64,000 nt of DNA from Rhodobiaceae bacterium (lineage in GTDB: Bacteria > Pseudomonadota > Alphaproteobacteria > Rhizobiales > Tepidamorphaceae): the NCBI GenBank assembly GCA_020637855.1, contig JACKJR010000001.1:930001-994000 (forward strand), written 5' to 3'. Positions within the stretch are counted from its first letter, which is position 1. The number at the start of each line of letters is the position of its first letter. Under the pieces are notes generated by a model. It worked only from the letters and a program-made list of their open reading frames with translations. It searched no databases and had not been told where the DNA came from. This document shows, piece after piece, positions 25,960 to 35,292 of the stretch. A program made the translations under genes and the position numbers.

Positions 25960-27500
25960 TACGCGCTCCGCGTATCCATGAGAGAGATCGGTGTCATCGC
26001 CAGGATGTAGATGTCGAACCAGATCGACCAGTTCTCGATGTAATAGAGGTCATGTTCGACGCGGCGCTGAATCTTTTCCTGCGTGTCGGTTTCTCCGCGC
26101 CAGCCATTGATCTGTGCCCAGCCGCTGATACCGGGCTTGACCTTGTGGCGGGCGAAATAGCCATCGACCACATCGTCGTAGAGCCGCTCTGCGGCCTTGG
26201 CCTGCAACGCGTGCGGCCGCGGGCCGACCAGCGACAGTTCACCGCGCAGCACGTTAAACAGCTGCGGCAGCTCGTCGAGGCTTGTCTTGCGGATGAACCT
26301 GCCGACGCGGGTGACGCGCGGATCGTCCTTGGTCACCAGCCGCGAGGCATTCGCGTCCGCCTTGTCGGTGTACATGGAGCGGAACTTGTAGACCTCGATA
26401 AGTTCATTGTTGAAGCCGTAGCGCTTCTGCTTGAAGAACACCGGGCCTTTGCTTTCCAGCTTCACGGCGGCTGCGACCGCAATCATCACAGGTGATGCCA
26501 GAACAAGTACGAGCGCGGCAACGACCCGGTCGAAAGTGGCCTTCACGAACGCGTCCCAGTCCGCCAGCGGCTTGTCGAACACGTCCAGCATCGGCACCTG
26601 GCCGACATAGCTGTAGGAGCGCGGCCGGAAGCGCAGCTGATTGGTATGCGCTGACAGGCGGATATCGACGGGAAGCACCCAGAGTTTCTTCAGGATTTGC
26701 AGCACGCGCTTTTCTGCCGTCAGCGGCAGCGTCACGATCAGCACGTCAATCGCGGCCTGACGGCAGAATTCGACCAGTTCGCTAACCGTACCGAGTTTGG
26801 GATAGCCGGCGATCTGGGTTGGTGAACGCTCGTCGCTGCGATCATCGAAAACGCCGCAGATTTCGATGTCGGTATCGCCGGATTGTTCCAGGGCATCGAG
26901 CAGGTTGGCGCCGCGCTCACCGCCACCGACGATGACCGCACGCCTGTCGAGGCCATGGTGTGCGGAGATATGGCGGACAATTGGCACGAGCGCCACGCGC
27001 ACGGCAACAAGCCCGACGAGTCCGCATGCGAACCAGATCAGCACCCAGCCGCGCGAATAGGCATCTCCGAGTTTCAGCACGAAGGCAGCCGCGGCAAGAA
27101 TCGCGAATGTCGCGATCCACGCAGCGATCAGCCGGGCGATGCTTGGTGCGAAGGCGCGGAAGGATTGTACCGAATGAATGTCCACCAGCCGCATGCCGAG
27201 CGTGGCCAGAACGGTTCCGGAGGTGACCGCAGCCAGATAGAGCGTTCCGCTGACGTCCTCGCTTTGCAGATAGAGGACATAGGATAGAGATGCCGTCAGC
27301 AGTATGACGAAAATTTCCGTAGCCCGCACAAGTCCTGCCAACAGCACTGGCGAGAATCTTTTGTCCGATGCAGCACTTGCCACGCGCTGGGCCAGATCGC
27401 TCAGTTCGACCTTTTCGTTGCGACTGTGGCTAAAACCATTTGCGGTGTCGGCCATTGAGGCCATCAGGGTCTGACGGGTAATGTTTTCGCCGTGGGTCAT
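25956..27500 (-). CDS. Undecaprenyl-phosphate sugar phosphotransferase (WcaJ/ExoY type), copy 2
   Basis: 514 aa with the same architecture as the 19656 gene: N-terminal membrane helices, CoA-binding-like domain (RAVIVGGGERGANLLDAL), catalytic domain with FDRVVAALVLVLASP, VYKFRSMYTD, IRKTSLDELPQLFNVL, VGPRPHA and VKPGISGWAQINGWRGETD. The sequence differs clearly from copy 1, so this is an old divergence. Followed by the TTGA-coupled polymerase; upstream is the GT4 gene after a 124-bp gap. Confidence 0.93.
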   Translation of the reverse strand: MTHGENITRQTLMASMADTANGFSHSRNEKVELSDLAQRVASAASDKRFSPVLLAGLVRATEIFVILLTASLSYVLYLQSEDVSGTLYLAAVTSGTVLATLGMRLVDIHSVQSFRAFAPSIARLIAAWIATFAILAAAAFVLKLGDAYSRGWVLIWFACGLVGLVAVRVALVPIVRHISAHHGLDRRAVIVGGGERGANLLDALEQSGDTDIEICGVFDDRSDERSPTQIAGYPKLGTVSELVEFCRQAAIDVLIVTLPLTAEKRVLQILKKLWVLPVDIRLSAHTNQLRFRPRSYSYVGQVPMLDVFDKPLADWDAFVKATFDRVVAALVLVLASPVMIAVAAAVKLESKGPVFFKQKRYGFNNELIEVYKFRSMYTDKADANASRLVTKDDPRVTRVGRFIRKTSLDELPQLFNVLRGELSLVGPRPHALQAKAAERLYDDVVDGYFARHKVKPGISGWAQINGWRGETDTQEKIQRRVEHDLYYIENWSIWFDIYILAMTPISLMDTRSAY

Positions 27501-27624
27501 GGATACGCAACCAACATTCTTCGCGATCCGGAAATACGCACCGGAACCATTTTTTGACGTTGCGTGCGTTGATACCCGAAACGATTCAACAACCGTTTAA
27601 TGGATGCGCTGAATGCAAGGTTAA

Positions 27625-28752
27625 TTAGCGCCGCGCGCGCGCTGCGGAATAACCTTCCAGGACGCCATCGGTCATTGTCGAGATCGAGAAGCCGTCTTTG
27701 GCGCGTTTGCGCAATCGCTCGCCAAGCGACATCCATGGGCCGGAATCTGCATCAAGATCGGCAATTCTGGAGGCGAGAGCCTCGACGTCGTCAGCGGGAA
27801 TGAGCCAGTCCCTGTCGGGACCGAAAATTTCATGAATCCCGCCAACGTCCGTGGTGATCAGCGGTCGGGCGAGGGCCGCCGCCTCGAGGATGACATAGGG
27901 CAGGGATTCCGCCCGCGATGGGATAACCACGCCGTATCCCCGGGCGAAAGCCCTGCGCGCGGGTTCTGGCCCCACAAAACGTATGCGGTCAGCCAATGGG
28001 ACTGCCTGCTCCTTGAGCGTATCCACATCGGGTCCGCCGCCAACGATCGTTATGCTGGGGCAGTCTCCGTTCTGCCGATACAGTTCCTTCAGGGCGGCAA
28101 TCAATACGTCGATTCCCTTTGCCCAGCGCAACTCGCCGATGAACATCAGGTCGGTTGCATCATCGTCGAGCGGAATGTCGTCGAAGTCGCTATCGCGGAC
28201 ACCGTTGTGGACGACGCGGACTTCGCATTTGGGGCGGCAAACGCGTGCGAAGTAAACGTCGCGCCCGTATGCGCTTTCAAACAGCAGGACGCCCGTGCGC
28301 TTTTCGAGCATCCGCTCAACAACCATGAAAATCCGAGAGATGAATGTGCCTGGCTTGTAGTTCAGGCTGCCGCCATGCGGCGTATAAGCCGTGGCGGCGG
28401 GCTTGCCGTCGTGCGAGATGACCGGAAACATGCGCGCATAAAGGCCGCCCTTGGCGCCATGTCCGTGGACGATGTCCGGCCTGATCTTCTTCAGGTGCCC
28501 GGAAACGGTTCTGGCGGATTGGAAATCGCCAAGTCCGGGCATGCGGGACATGGCGACACGCCCGACCCCCAGCGTGCAGACTTTGGCGGCCTCATCGAGT
28601 TGCGCCTGCTCCATCGCGCCGCCGGTCGTCGAATCGCAGATGATGCCGACATCGTGGCCGCGCTTGGCCTGCTCGCCGGCAAGGTCGATGACATGTCGGA
28701 AGAGCCCGCCCAGCGGCGCGCGGAAACAGTGCACGATCCGCAGCTTGGGCAT
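27625..28752 (-). CDS. Family 4 glycosyltransferase
   Basis: 375 aa, GT-B fold. The N-terminal half starts LRIVHCFRAPLGGLFRHVID and contains IVHGHGAKGGLYAR. The C-terminal donor-binding half has FIGELRWAKGIDVLIAAL and the EX7E-like region with SRAESLPYVILEAAALARP. It probably adds a sugar to the lipid-linked repeat unit. The stop of the Wza-like gene lies 2 bases before its start, so the two are coupled. Confidence 0.9.
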   Translation of the reverse strand: MPKLRIVHCFRAPLGGLFRHVIDLAGEQAKRGHDVGIICDSTTGGAMEQAQLDEAAKVCTLGVGRVAMSRMPGLGDFQSARTVSGHLKKIRPDIVHGHGAKGGLYARMFPVISHDGKPAATAYTPHGGSLNYKPGTFISRIFMVVERMLEKRTGVLLFESAYGRDVYFARVCRPKCEVRVVHNGVRDSDFDDIPLDDDATDLMFIGELRWAKGIDVLIAALKELYRQNGDCPSITIVGGGPDVDTLKEQAVPLADRIRFVGPEPARRAFARGYGVVIPSRAESLPYVILEAAALARPLITTDVGGIHEIFGPDRDWLIPADDVEALASRIADLDADSGPWMSLGERLRKRAKDGFSISTMTDGVLEGYSAARARR

Positions 28753-28754
28753 AT

Positions 28755-29330
28755 CTAGAACCAGCGCTCCTGAACATGCACGGTATCACCGGGCAGTATC
28801 GGGTAATTGATCGGCACCTGCTGGCTGACCACGACTCCATCGACCTTGCGGGTCACCAGAATCAGATCCTTTTTCGCGCGTGGCGAGAAGCCACCGGCGA
28901 TAGCCACCGCGGTTTCACCGGTCATGTCCGAGACATACGGGAACTTCCCGGCACTGTTGACTTCGCCGAGGACAAAGAATGGCCGGTACTCCTCGACTTC
29001 GACCGAAACATGCGGGTCGCGCAGATATTTCGCAGCAAGCCGCGATGTGATCACGCCCTCAAGCTGTTTGGCGGTATGCCCGCGCGCCTCCACCGAACCG
29101 ATCAACGGCATGGCGAGTGCGCCACCATCATCGACGGTGTAGCTGTTGGTGAGGTTTTCCTGCCCGAACACGATGACCCGCAGCTTGTCGCCGGCATCCA
29201 ACTGGTAAGGCTCATTGAAGGCTTGCACGAATCGTTCGTCGACCGCAGGCCTCGTCGAGCAGCCGGCAACAGCAAGCCCGGCCGCGAGCACACAGATCAA
29301 CAATGTCACCCGGCCCATCATGGCGCGCAT
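28755..29330 (-). CDS. Polysaccharide export lipoprotein (Wza/BexD-like, short)
   Basis: 191 aa. The signal with lipobox LAVAGC is followed by a Poly_export domain (YQLDAGDKLRVIVFGQE, VDDGGALAMPLIG) and one SLBB domain (FVLGEVNSAGKFPYVSDMTG). It ends at VHVQERWF, lacking the second SLBB and the C-terminal membrane helix of E. coli Wza; this short form is common in Alphaproteobacteria. Divergent from the Wzz/Wzc-like gene at 29476. Confidence 0.92.
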   Translation of the reverse strand: MRAMMGRVTLLICVLAAGLAVAGCSTRPAVDERFVQAFNEPYQLDAGDKLRVIVFGQENLTNSYTVDDGGALAMPLIGSVEARGHTAKQLEGVITSRLAAKYLRDPHVSVEVEEYRPFFVLGEVNSAGKFPYVSDMTGETAVAIAGGFSPRAKKDLILVTRKVDGVVVSQQVPINYPILPGDTVHVQERWF

Positions 29331-29443
29331 CTCAAGGGTTCCTCAGCACCTCATCTGGTTTAGGATTCGTAAGCGCGCGTGGTTAAGAAATACTGACCAC
29401 CCAAGGCGATTAACGCGATCGAAACCATAATTGCCGATTGTTG

Positions 29444-29465
29444 CTCCCAGTGTTGTTCGTGGGAG
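29444..29465 (+). promoter_or_regulatory. Hairpin covering the Shine-Dalgarno site of the Wzz/Wzc-like gene
   Basis: CTCCCA (29444-29449) can pair with TGGGAG (29460-29465). The GGGAG is the ribosome site of the ATG at 29476. The six-base-pair stem with a ten-base loop could lower initiation unless opened. The pairing is seen in sequence; regulation is inferred. Confidence 0.4.
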
Positions 29466-29475
29466 TTGGCAAGTT

Positions 29476-31785
29476 ATGAGTGTTCAGATGGCTGCGCCGG
29501 TTGCTGCAATGCCTGTGTCTGGCGAAGTTACGGTGTTCGGTGTGTTTGCCGCCCTTATGCGGAAAAAGCGCTGGATCATCGTGCCAACGATTCTCGCAGG
29601 CCTTGCCGCAGTGGGCTACGTTCTGGTCACCCCGCCGGAATATCTGGCCGAGGCGACCATAATCGTCGAACCTCAGGAATCACCATTCACCCGGCCCCAG
29701 GGCGAAACCGGGCAGCAATCGATCGACAGCCAGACGGTCGCGAGCCAGGTTCAGGTGGTCAAGTCAGTTGATGTGGCGAACATCGTCATCGACAGGCTGA
29801 AGCTTGCCGAGCGGGCCGAGTTCAATCCTGAACTGCGCCCGGCAAACCTGCTGACGGCGTTGACCTCATTTTTGGGCAGCAGCTCGGAAGATGAGGTCAG
29901 GAAGGCCGTCCTCAGGGAATATTTCGATCATCTGACGGTCTATACGGTCAGCGAAACGCGCGTGATTGTCGTGCAATTCTGGTCCCGCGGCGATCAGTTG
30001 AGCGCCGATGCGACCAACGCGATTGCCGATGCTTATCTGGAAGTCCAGCGCGACATCAACGCCAAGATGACAAGCGACGCGACCGGCTGGCTGGAAAAGC
30101 AGATCGCCGATTTGCGCGCCAAGGTTTCCGACGCCGAGCGCAGGGTTGAACTGTACCGAACCGAAAACGGGCTGTTCACGACATCGGGTGCTTCGCGTGG
30201 CGAAAATGATGCCGGCACCACCATCCAGTCGCAGCAGCTCGCGGAGCTTTCAACACAGCTCAGTCAGGCGCGTGCGCAGCGTTCCGACGCACAGGCGCGC
30301 GCCCGCCTTATCCGCGAAAAACTGGACAACGGACAAGCAAGCGAGACACGCGAAGTTGCGAGTTCGGGCCTGATCCAGCGCTTGCAGGAAGAGCGCGTGC
30401 GTCTTGCCTCCCAGATCGCCGAGCTTTCCAGTACATACCTTCCGGCGCATCCGCGCATGCAGGAGTTGCGGGCACAGCTTTCCAATCTCGACCGGCAGAT
30501 CCGGGGGGAGGTGGAGAAGATTGTCGCGTCCCTGGAAAACGATGCTGCGGTCGCTGCGGCACGGGAAAAACAGATCGAAACCAATATCGATGCGTTGAAA
30601 TCAAACGTCGCCCTAGCCAACGAGAGCGAAGTGCAGCTTCGTGCACTCGAGCGCGAAGCCAAGGCGCAGCGTGATCTGCTGTCCACCTATCTTGCCCGCT
30701 ACCGCGAGGCGGCAGCCCGAAACGACAACGAACTCACACCCGCCGACGCCCGCATCATTTCCCGTGCAACCGTTCCGCTGGAGCCGTTCTTCCCCTCCAA
30801 GGTTGGTATCCCGGTTATGGCAGCCGTCGCGGCGCTTGTTCTTTCGACCGCGCTTGTCATGACGCTGGAGCTGGCATCGGCCTATTCGCTCACGCCGGCG
30901 GCAAAGGCTGATGCGGTCGCGCCGCAGGAACAGGAACTGGCAAGCCGTCTTGAGCCCTATCTTGATCCCGGCATGCAGGAGTCTGAGGAAGCCGTGCCTG
31001 GCGCTCCGCCGGAAGCGGAAACAATGGACATGGGTGCAGACGTGGCAGAGGCCGCCAAACCGGCCGGCCCGATCGCGACCGCCATGCTCCGCGCTGGTGC
31101 CGCGCTCGCCCGTCGCGGAGACATGGGACAGGGAGAAAAACACCCCCGCACGGAGCCCGTGATGGATCAATCCGCCGGTTCCGCGCAAAGTGCGGAACAT
31201 GCCGATGCGCCGGACATGCAGTCCACTGCAGCGGAACACCCGGTAATTGAACCGGCAATGGTGGTCACCGCCGTCGGCGATCCTGCGGTCATGTACGACA
31301 CGGCACTTTCTCATGGCCGCAAGCTTGCTGGCGAGGATGCGCAGGTCATCCTTGTCGATACGCTGGCCGGGGAGGGGCTTTCCGCATTGCTGCTCGGAGA
31401 AGAGCCCGACTGCGGTTATTTTGACCTGATATCCGGACGTGCGGACTACTCAAGCGTCATGTTCCGTGATCCCGAAAGCGCAATGCATATTATCGCTCCG
31501 GGCGCTGGCGACCCCGAGGTCGCGGATGACGAAGTTGCCGCCAGGCTCATGCTGGGCGCGCTCGCGCAGGCCTACGACGCCATCATCATCGTGGCGCCGC
31601 CGGTTTATTCGGCGACCCTGGCGCCGATCGTCGGCGAAGTTGCTGTCGTGCGGCCGAATGATATTCCCGATGACGTGGCGGATGAACTGGCTCACATGCT
31701 TGCCGATGTTGCCGCAGGTCCGGTGTCGGTTGTTGGGCCGGAGTATCCGCATCATGCGCCAGACGGCATGGCGGCGATGGTCTGA
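29476..31785 (+). CDS. Polysaccharide chain-length protein (Wzz/GumC type) with degenerate kinase-like C-terminal domain
   Basis: 769 aa. Residues 1-470 are a Wzz/GumC co-polymerase: a membrane helix near 34-52, a periplasmic domain with long coiled coils (about 195-400), PPEYLAEATIIVEP near the front, and a second membrane helix near 441-466. Residues 475-590 are a low-complexity Ala/Glu/Met-rich linker. Residues 595-765 look like a P-loop tyrosine-kinase (Wzc/CpsD) fold, but the Walker A position reads VTAVGDPAVMYDTAL with no GKT/GKS, and Walker A' reads ILVDTLAGEG. There is no terminal Tyr cluster. The kinase domain is therefore probably catalytically dead. ATG 29476 has GGGAG upstream. 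Confidence 0.9.
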   Translation: MSVQMAAPVAAMPVSGEVTVFGVFAALMRKKRWIIVPTILAGLAAVGYVLVTPPEYLAEATIIVEPQESPFTRPQGETGQQSIDSQTVASQVQVVKSVDVANIVIDRLKLAERAEFNPELRPANLLTALTSFLGSSSEDEVRKAVLREYFDHLTVYTVSETRVIVVQFWSRGDQLSADATNAIADAYLEVQRDINAKMTSDATGWLEKQIADLRAKVSDAERRVELYRTENGLFTTSGASRGENDAGTTIQSQQLAELSTQLSQARAQRSDAQARARLIREKLDNGQASETREVASSGLIQRLQEERVRLASQIAELSSTYLPAHPRMQELRAQLSNLDRQIRGEVEKIVASLENDAAVAAAREKQIETNIDALKSNVALANESEVQLRALEREAKAQRDLLSTYLARYREAAARNDNELTPADARIISRATVPLEPFFPSKVGIPVMAAVAALVLSTALVMTLELASAYSLTPAAKADAVAPQEQELASRLEPYLDPGMQESEEAVPGAPPEAETMDMGADVAEAAKPAGPIATAMLRAGAALARRGDMGQGEKHPRTEPVMDQSAGSAQSAEHADAPDMQSTAAEHPVIEPAMVVTAVGDPAVMYDTALSHGRKLAGEDAQVILVDTLAGEGLSALLLGEEPDCGYFDLISGRADYSSVMFRDPESAMHIIAPGAGDPEVADDEVAARLMLGALAQAYDAIIIVAPPVYSATLAPIVGEVAVVRPNDIPDDVADELAHMLADVAAGPVSVVGPEYPHHAPDGMAAMV

Positions 31786-31787
31786 GG

Positions 31788-33038
31788 TCAGGCCAGCCTG
31801 CCGCGCAGGGAGTGGATCATCCCGAGAAGTCGCGGCGAGCGTTTGACAAGCGCTTTCAGCCTCAGGCTCAGGGATGCCACCGGCGCTGTCAGCAGCCGCC
31901 CGCGCAGGCTTGCCGCAACAACGCTGTCGAACAGCGGTTCCTTGTCATGGCACCACCGCCGCTTGTATTCCGCATCGCCGACGCCGAGGTCGAAAGTTTC
32001 AATTCCGCGCGCGCAGAAGTGTTCCAGAAGCATCGCGATCAGAATTTCGCCCGGCGCCGATTGGGCAAACTCATCCAAATCAAACGAAATGAACGTTCCC
32101 GCCGCACGCTTGTCGCTGACCGCACAGCCGAAGGTCGCCACGATTCTGTCGCCGGCATGCAGCGTGTGAATTTCAAGCGCCGAGGGTGAGCCGTCATCAT
32201 GCGGCATGGCTGCCTGGGTCAGAAAACCGATGACCGTGCTGTCGGAGAAGATGTGCCGGTCGGCGCGGCTGTCATCAAGCTGCTGCTTGTGCGCGCGCAA
32301 GGCGGCCAGCGCCTCGATGATGTCGGCATGGGTAACCGCGTGGCGCAGTTCGACCGGTCCGGCAGTTTCTTCCAGGCGGCGGATGTTGCGGCGTATTTTC
32401 TTGCGTGACGAACGGCTGCGCAGGCGCTCCATCAAAGCATTGTAATCGTGCCCCAAATCGATCGCATGGCATGCGCTTGCGGAACCAAAACTGCGAAGTG
32501 CGGCAAGCGGGTTGGCGAACCCTTCGAAGGTTTCGGGCTGGTTGAGCAGTACGGCTGCATCCCCGCCGCCAAGACGGACGGCTTCAGCCATCAGCTTGCG
32601 CCAGTCCTCCGGCTTGACGGAGCCGATCCCGTCGCGGTCATAAACGCCCATGCCGTAATTGGCATGCTTGCCGCCAAGCCAGCCAAGCTTGCGAAATCCG
32701 GGCCCGCCACACAGTCCGAGCGGCCAGATGAACATTGCTTGCCCGGTTTCGTTACGGCCTTCGACGATCCGCAGTTCGATGCCTTCACTTTTTCCGAGAG
32801 GCTCGTGCCAGGCGCGCAGGAAATCCATTCGCTGGTAAGGCGTCATGGTCGCACCGGACGTCTCCATGGCGCGCCAGACTTGGGCGGCCGTATCGAAACG
32901 ATCGTGAATGGTGATGCGGATCACTCCGGCATGCGTCAGAACTTCGGCGCGCAGCGGATAGGTTCCCGCGCGCGGCGAATGCTCGCAAGCCGCTCCGGCA
33001 ATCGCCTGGATCGTCTCCATTTCGGGTGCTGCCGCCAT
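31788..33038 (-). CDS. GNAT acyltransferase of the CelD/BcsL type
   Basis: 416 aa from ATG 33038. An N-terminal region (TMTPYQRMDFLRAWHEPLG) and a C-terminal GNAT domain (LDVGDAEYK-like FDLGVGDAEYKRRW, with CH after it) match the Acetyltransf_6/CelD family found in cellulose and exopolysaccharide loci. It may acylate the polymer or a lipid-linked intermediate. Convergent with the Wzz/Wzc-like gene (2-base gap) and divergent from the deacetylase at 33137. Confidence 0.82.
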   Translation of the reverse strand: MAAAPEMETIQAIAGAACEHSPRAGTYPLRAEVLTHAGVIRITIHDRFDTAAQVWRAMETSGATMTPYQRMDFLRAWHEPLGKSEGIELRIVEGRNETGQAMFIWPLGLCGGPGFRKLGWLGGKHANYGMGVYDRDGIGSVKPEDWRKLMAEAVRLGGGDAAVLLNQPETFEGFANPLAALRSFGSASACHAIDLGHDYNALMERLRSRSSRKKIRRNIRRLEETAGPVELRHAVTHADIIEALAALRAHKQQLDDSRADRHIFSDSTVIGFLTQAAMPHDDGSPSALEIHTLHAGDRIVATFGCAVSDKRAAGTFISFDLDEFAQSAPGEILIAMLLEHFCARGIETFDLGVGDAEYKRRWCHDKEPLFDSVVAASLRGRLLTAPVASLSLRLKALVKRSPRLLGMIHSLRGRLA

Positions 33039-33136
33039 TTTCCCGCCGTATGATCGAAACCGGCTAAGTGCGATATTGCCGGATGTTTTTGGAAGTTTAC
33101 CCGATTGAAACAGCAAAAGGGTTACCAGAGCTGATC

Positions 33137-34189
33137 ATGAACCGGTTTCGTATGAACATCATTAAGGGGGGGCTTACGGCGCTGACCGCAACAGGCGCGC
33201 CGTATCTGCTTTCCGGCCTGACGCGCGGGCGCGGCGTGATCTTCACGCTGCATCATGTTCTGCACGAAAGCGACGATGCGTTCCAGCCGAACCGGATACT
33301 GGAAGTGACGCCGGATTTTCTCGAACGCGCCGTAGGCCGGATTCGCAAGGCCGGATACGAAATCATTCCGATCACCGAGGTCGCCGAGCGACTGAGGCAG
33401 CCCGATGGCAAGCGGTTTGCCGTTCTGACCTTCGACGACGGTTACAGGGACAACCTCGAAAACGCATATCCCATTCTCAAGGCGCTTGATTGCCCGTTCA
33501 CGATCTATGTCGCGACATCGATGCCGGATGGAACGGCGGAACTGTGGTGGCGGGTTCTGGAGACGGTGATTGCCAATCGCAACCAGTTCGAGGTCAAGTT
33601 CGATGGCTTTCCGGCCGGGTTCAACACCGAGACCCCGGACGAAAAATACAAGGCCTATGAGACCATCTACTGGTGGCTGCGCAAGCAGACCCAGGATCAT
33701 CAGCGTGCGTTCATTCGCGAGATGGCTGCACGATATGAAGTCGATATGGGCGCCATGACACGCCGCCTGGCCATGGGATGGGACGAAATCTCGGTACTGG
33801 CGCAGGACAGTCTGGTGACCATCGGCGCACACACCGTCAATCATTATGCGCTTGCCGCGATCGCGGAAGACCGCGCCGAGGCCGAGATAGCCAATTCCGC
33901 TGAAATCCTGGAGAGCTATCTTCCCGCCCGTCCGCGCCATTTCGCATATCCCTATGGGGACAAGGGGTCGGCGGCTTTGCGGGAATTTGCCCTGGCGCGC
34001 GACTGCGGTTTCGAAACCGGCGTTACAACGCGCCCAGGTGTGCTGTTCGGCGCCCATGCCAACCACCTGCACGCGTTGCCGCGTATCTCATTGAACGGAG
34101 AGTTCCAGGCGATGCATTATCTCGACACTTTCCTGTCGGGAATTCCTTCGCTGGTCTTCAACAAGGGGCGGCGCCTCAACGTCGCTTGA
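33137..34189 (+). CDS. Polysaccharide deacetylase (NodB-type), second copy
   Basis: 350 aa, carbohydrate esterase 4. Metal-site motifs: LTFDDGYRDN, then HTVNH for HxxxH, and FAYPYGDKGS for motif 3. An earlier FTLHHVL is typical of the longer members of the family. The start at 33137 has only a weak ribosome site; the longer frame from 33068 lacks support. It probably deacetylates the secreted or lipid-linked polymer. modA starts one base after its stop. Confidence 0.87.
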   Translation: MNRFRMNIIKGGLTALTATGAPYLLSGLTRGRGVIFTLHHVLHESDDAFQPNRILEVTPDFLERAVGRIRKAGYEIIPITEVAERLRQPDGKRFAVLTFDDGYRDNLENAYPILKALDCPFTIYVATSMPDGTAELWWRVLETVIANRNQFEVKFDGFPAGFNTETPDEKYKAYETIYWWLRKQTQDHQRAFIREMAARYEVDMGAMTRRLAMGWDEISVLAQDSLVTIGAHTVNHYALAAIAEDRAEAEIANSAEILESYLPARPRHFAYPYGDKGSAALREFALARDCGFETGVTTRPGVLFGAHANHLHALPRISLNGEFQAMHYLDTFLSGIPSLVFNKGRRLNVA

Positions 34190-34190
34190 G

Positions 34191-34982
34191 ATGTGCATCA
34201 TGCCGCCGCTGCGCCGCTGTACCATCCTGCTTTTTCTGTATGCCGCCTTTGCGTTGCTGCCGTTAAAGGCGGGGGCCGGCGAGATCGTCATCTTCGCCGC
34301 GGCCAGCATGAAGGAGGCGATGGACGAGATTTCCGCGAAGTACGCCGAGGAGACCGGCAATACCGCGATCGTTTCTCTCGCCGGTTCCTCCGCGCTGGCG
34401 CGCCAGATCCAGCAGGGCGCACCCGCCGATATTTTCATCTCCGCCAATGCGGAGTGGATGGACGTACTCGAGAAGGACGGGCTGATCGACGCGGGAAGCC
34501 GGTTCGACCTGCTGGCCAATTCGCTGGTGCTGGTGGCGCACGGAAAGAATGCCGCGCCCGTACAAATCGCACCCGGTATGGATCTGGTCGGAATGCTGGG
34601 TGAAAGCCGGCTTGCGGTGGCGCTGGTCGATGCCGTGCCCGCCGGTATCTACGGTAAGGCGGCATTGCAAAGCCTGGGCCTCTGGGACGCCGTGGCGCCG
34701 AAAGTGGCGCAGGCAGACAATGTGCGCGCGGCGCTTGCGCTTGTCTCAACCGGCGAAGCGCCGATGGGTATCGTCTACGCAACGGATGCGCTTGCCGATG
34801 TAAATGTCAGTGTCATTGGCACTTTCCCGGACGATACGCATCCACCCGTCATCTATCCGGCTGCCGCAATTGCTGCGAGCGACAATCCGCTCAACGCCGG
34901 CTTCCTCGAGTATCTCAAAGGTTCCGCCGCGCGTACTGCCTTCGAGCGCAAGGGCTTTGTCGTGGTCGCGCAACCGGACTAA
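34191..34982 (+). CDS. modA: Molybdate ABC transporter substrate-binding protein
   Basis: 263 aa periplasmic binding protein. A signal peptide (LLFLYAAFALLPLKAGA) is followed by the ModA fold: IVIFAAASMKEAMDEI, SLAGSSALARQIQQGAPAD, DIFISANAEWMD and VPAGIYGKAALQSLGLW. The Ser residues that hold molybdate (AAAS, GSS) are present. It starts one base after the deacetylase stop. No modB or modC follows; the next gene is convergent. An in-frame ATG at 34200 is an equally good start. It either works with a permease encoded elsewhere or is a stray copy. Confidence 0.9.
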   Translation: MCIMPPLRRCTILLFLYAAFALLPLKAGAGEIVIFAAASMKEAMDEISAKYAEETGNTAIVSLAGSSALARQIQQGAPADIFISANAEWMDVLEKDGLIDAGSRFDLLANSLVLVAHGKNAAPVQIAPGMDLVGMLGESRLAVALVDAVPAGIYGKAALQSLGLWDAVAPKVAQADNVRAALALVSTGEAPMGIVYATDALADVNVSVIGTFPDDTHPPVIYPAAAIAASDNPLNAGFLEYLKGSAARTAFERKGFVVVAQPD

Positions 34983-35197
34983 TCCCGCGCCATCCAGCGC
35001 AGCAGCATGCCCATTGGCAGCAACCACGCAACGCCGGCAATGGCGTAGAAGATGGTCTGCACGGCAATCGGCTTGTCCACCATCCAGGTCGCGATCAACG
35101 CCATGACGATCAGGCAATAGGCCACGAGATAGACCACGATCAGCAACACGCCTGCCAGCGTCCTCAATCTCGGCCGGGTGCGGATTTGCTCGGTCAT
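34979..35197 (-). CDS. DUF2842-like small membrane protein
   Basis: 72 aa with two predicted membrane helices (LAGVLLIVVYLVAYCLIVMAL and FYAIAGVAWLLPMGML) and a C-terminal RWMARD. This resembles the DUF2842 family of Alphaproteobacteria. Its stop overlaps the modA stop on the other strand. Divergent from ctaA by about 95 bases. Function unknown. Confidence 0.78.
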   Translation of the reverse strand: MTEQIRTRPRLRTLAGVLLIVVYLVAYCLIVMALIATWMVDKPIAVQTIFYAIAGVAWLLPMGMLLRWMARD

Positions 35198-35292
35198 GGC
35201 GGTCCTCTGGTTGTGAACGGCTGCGGCAAAGGCGCGCTTAAATCCCGCTTTGCCTTGCCTGAATTGTGCCGCCGCCGTAGTTAGCGGTCTCG

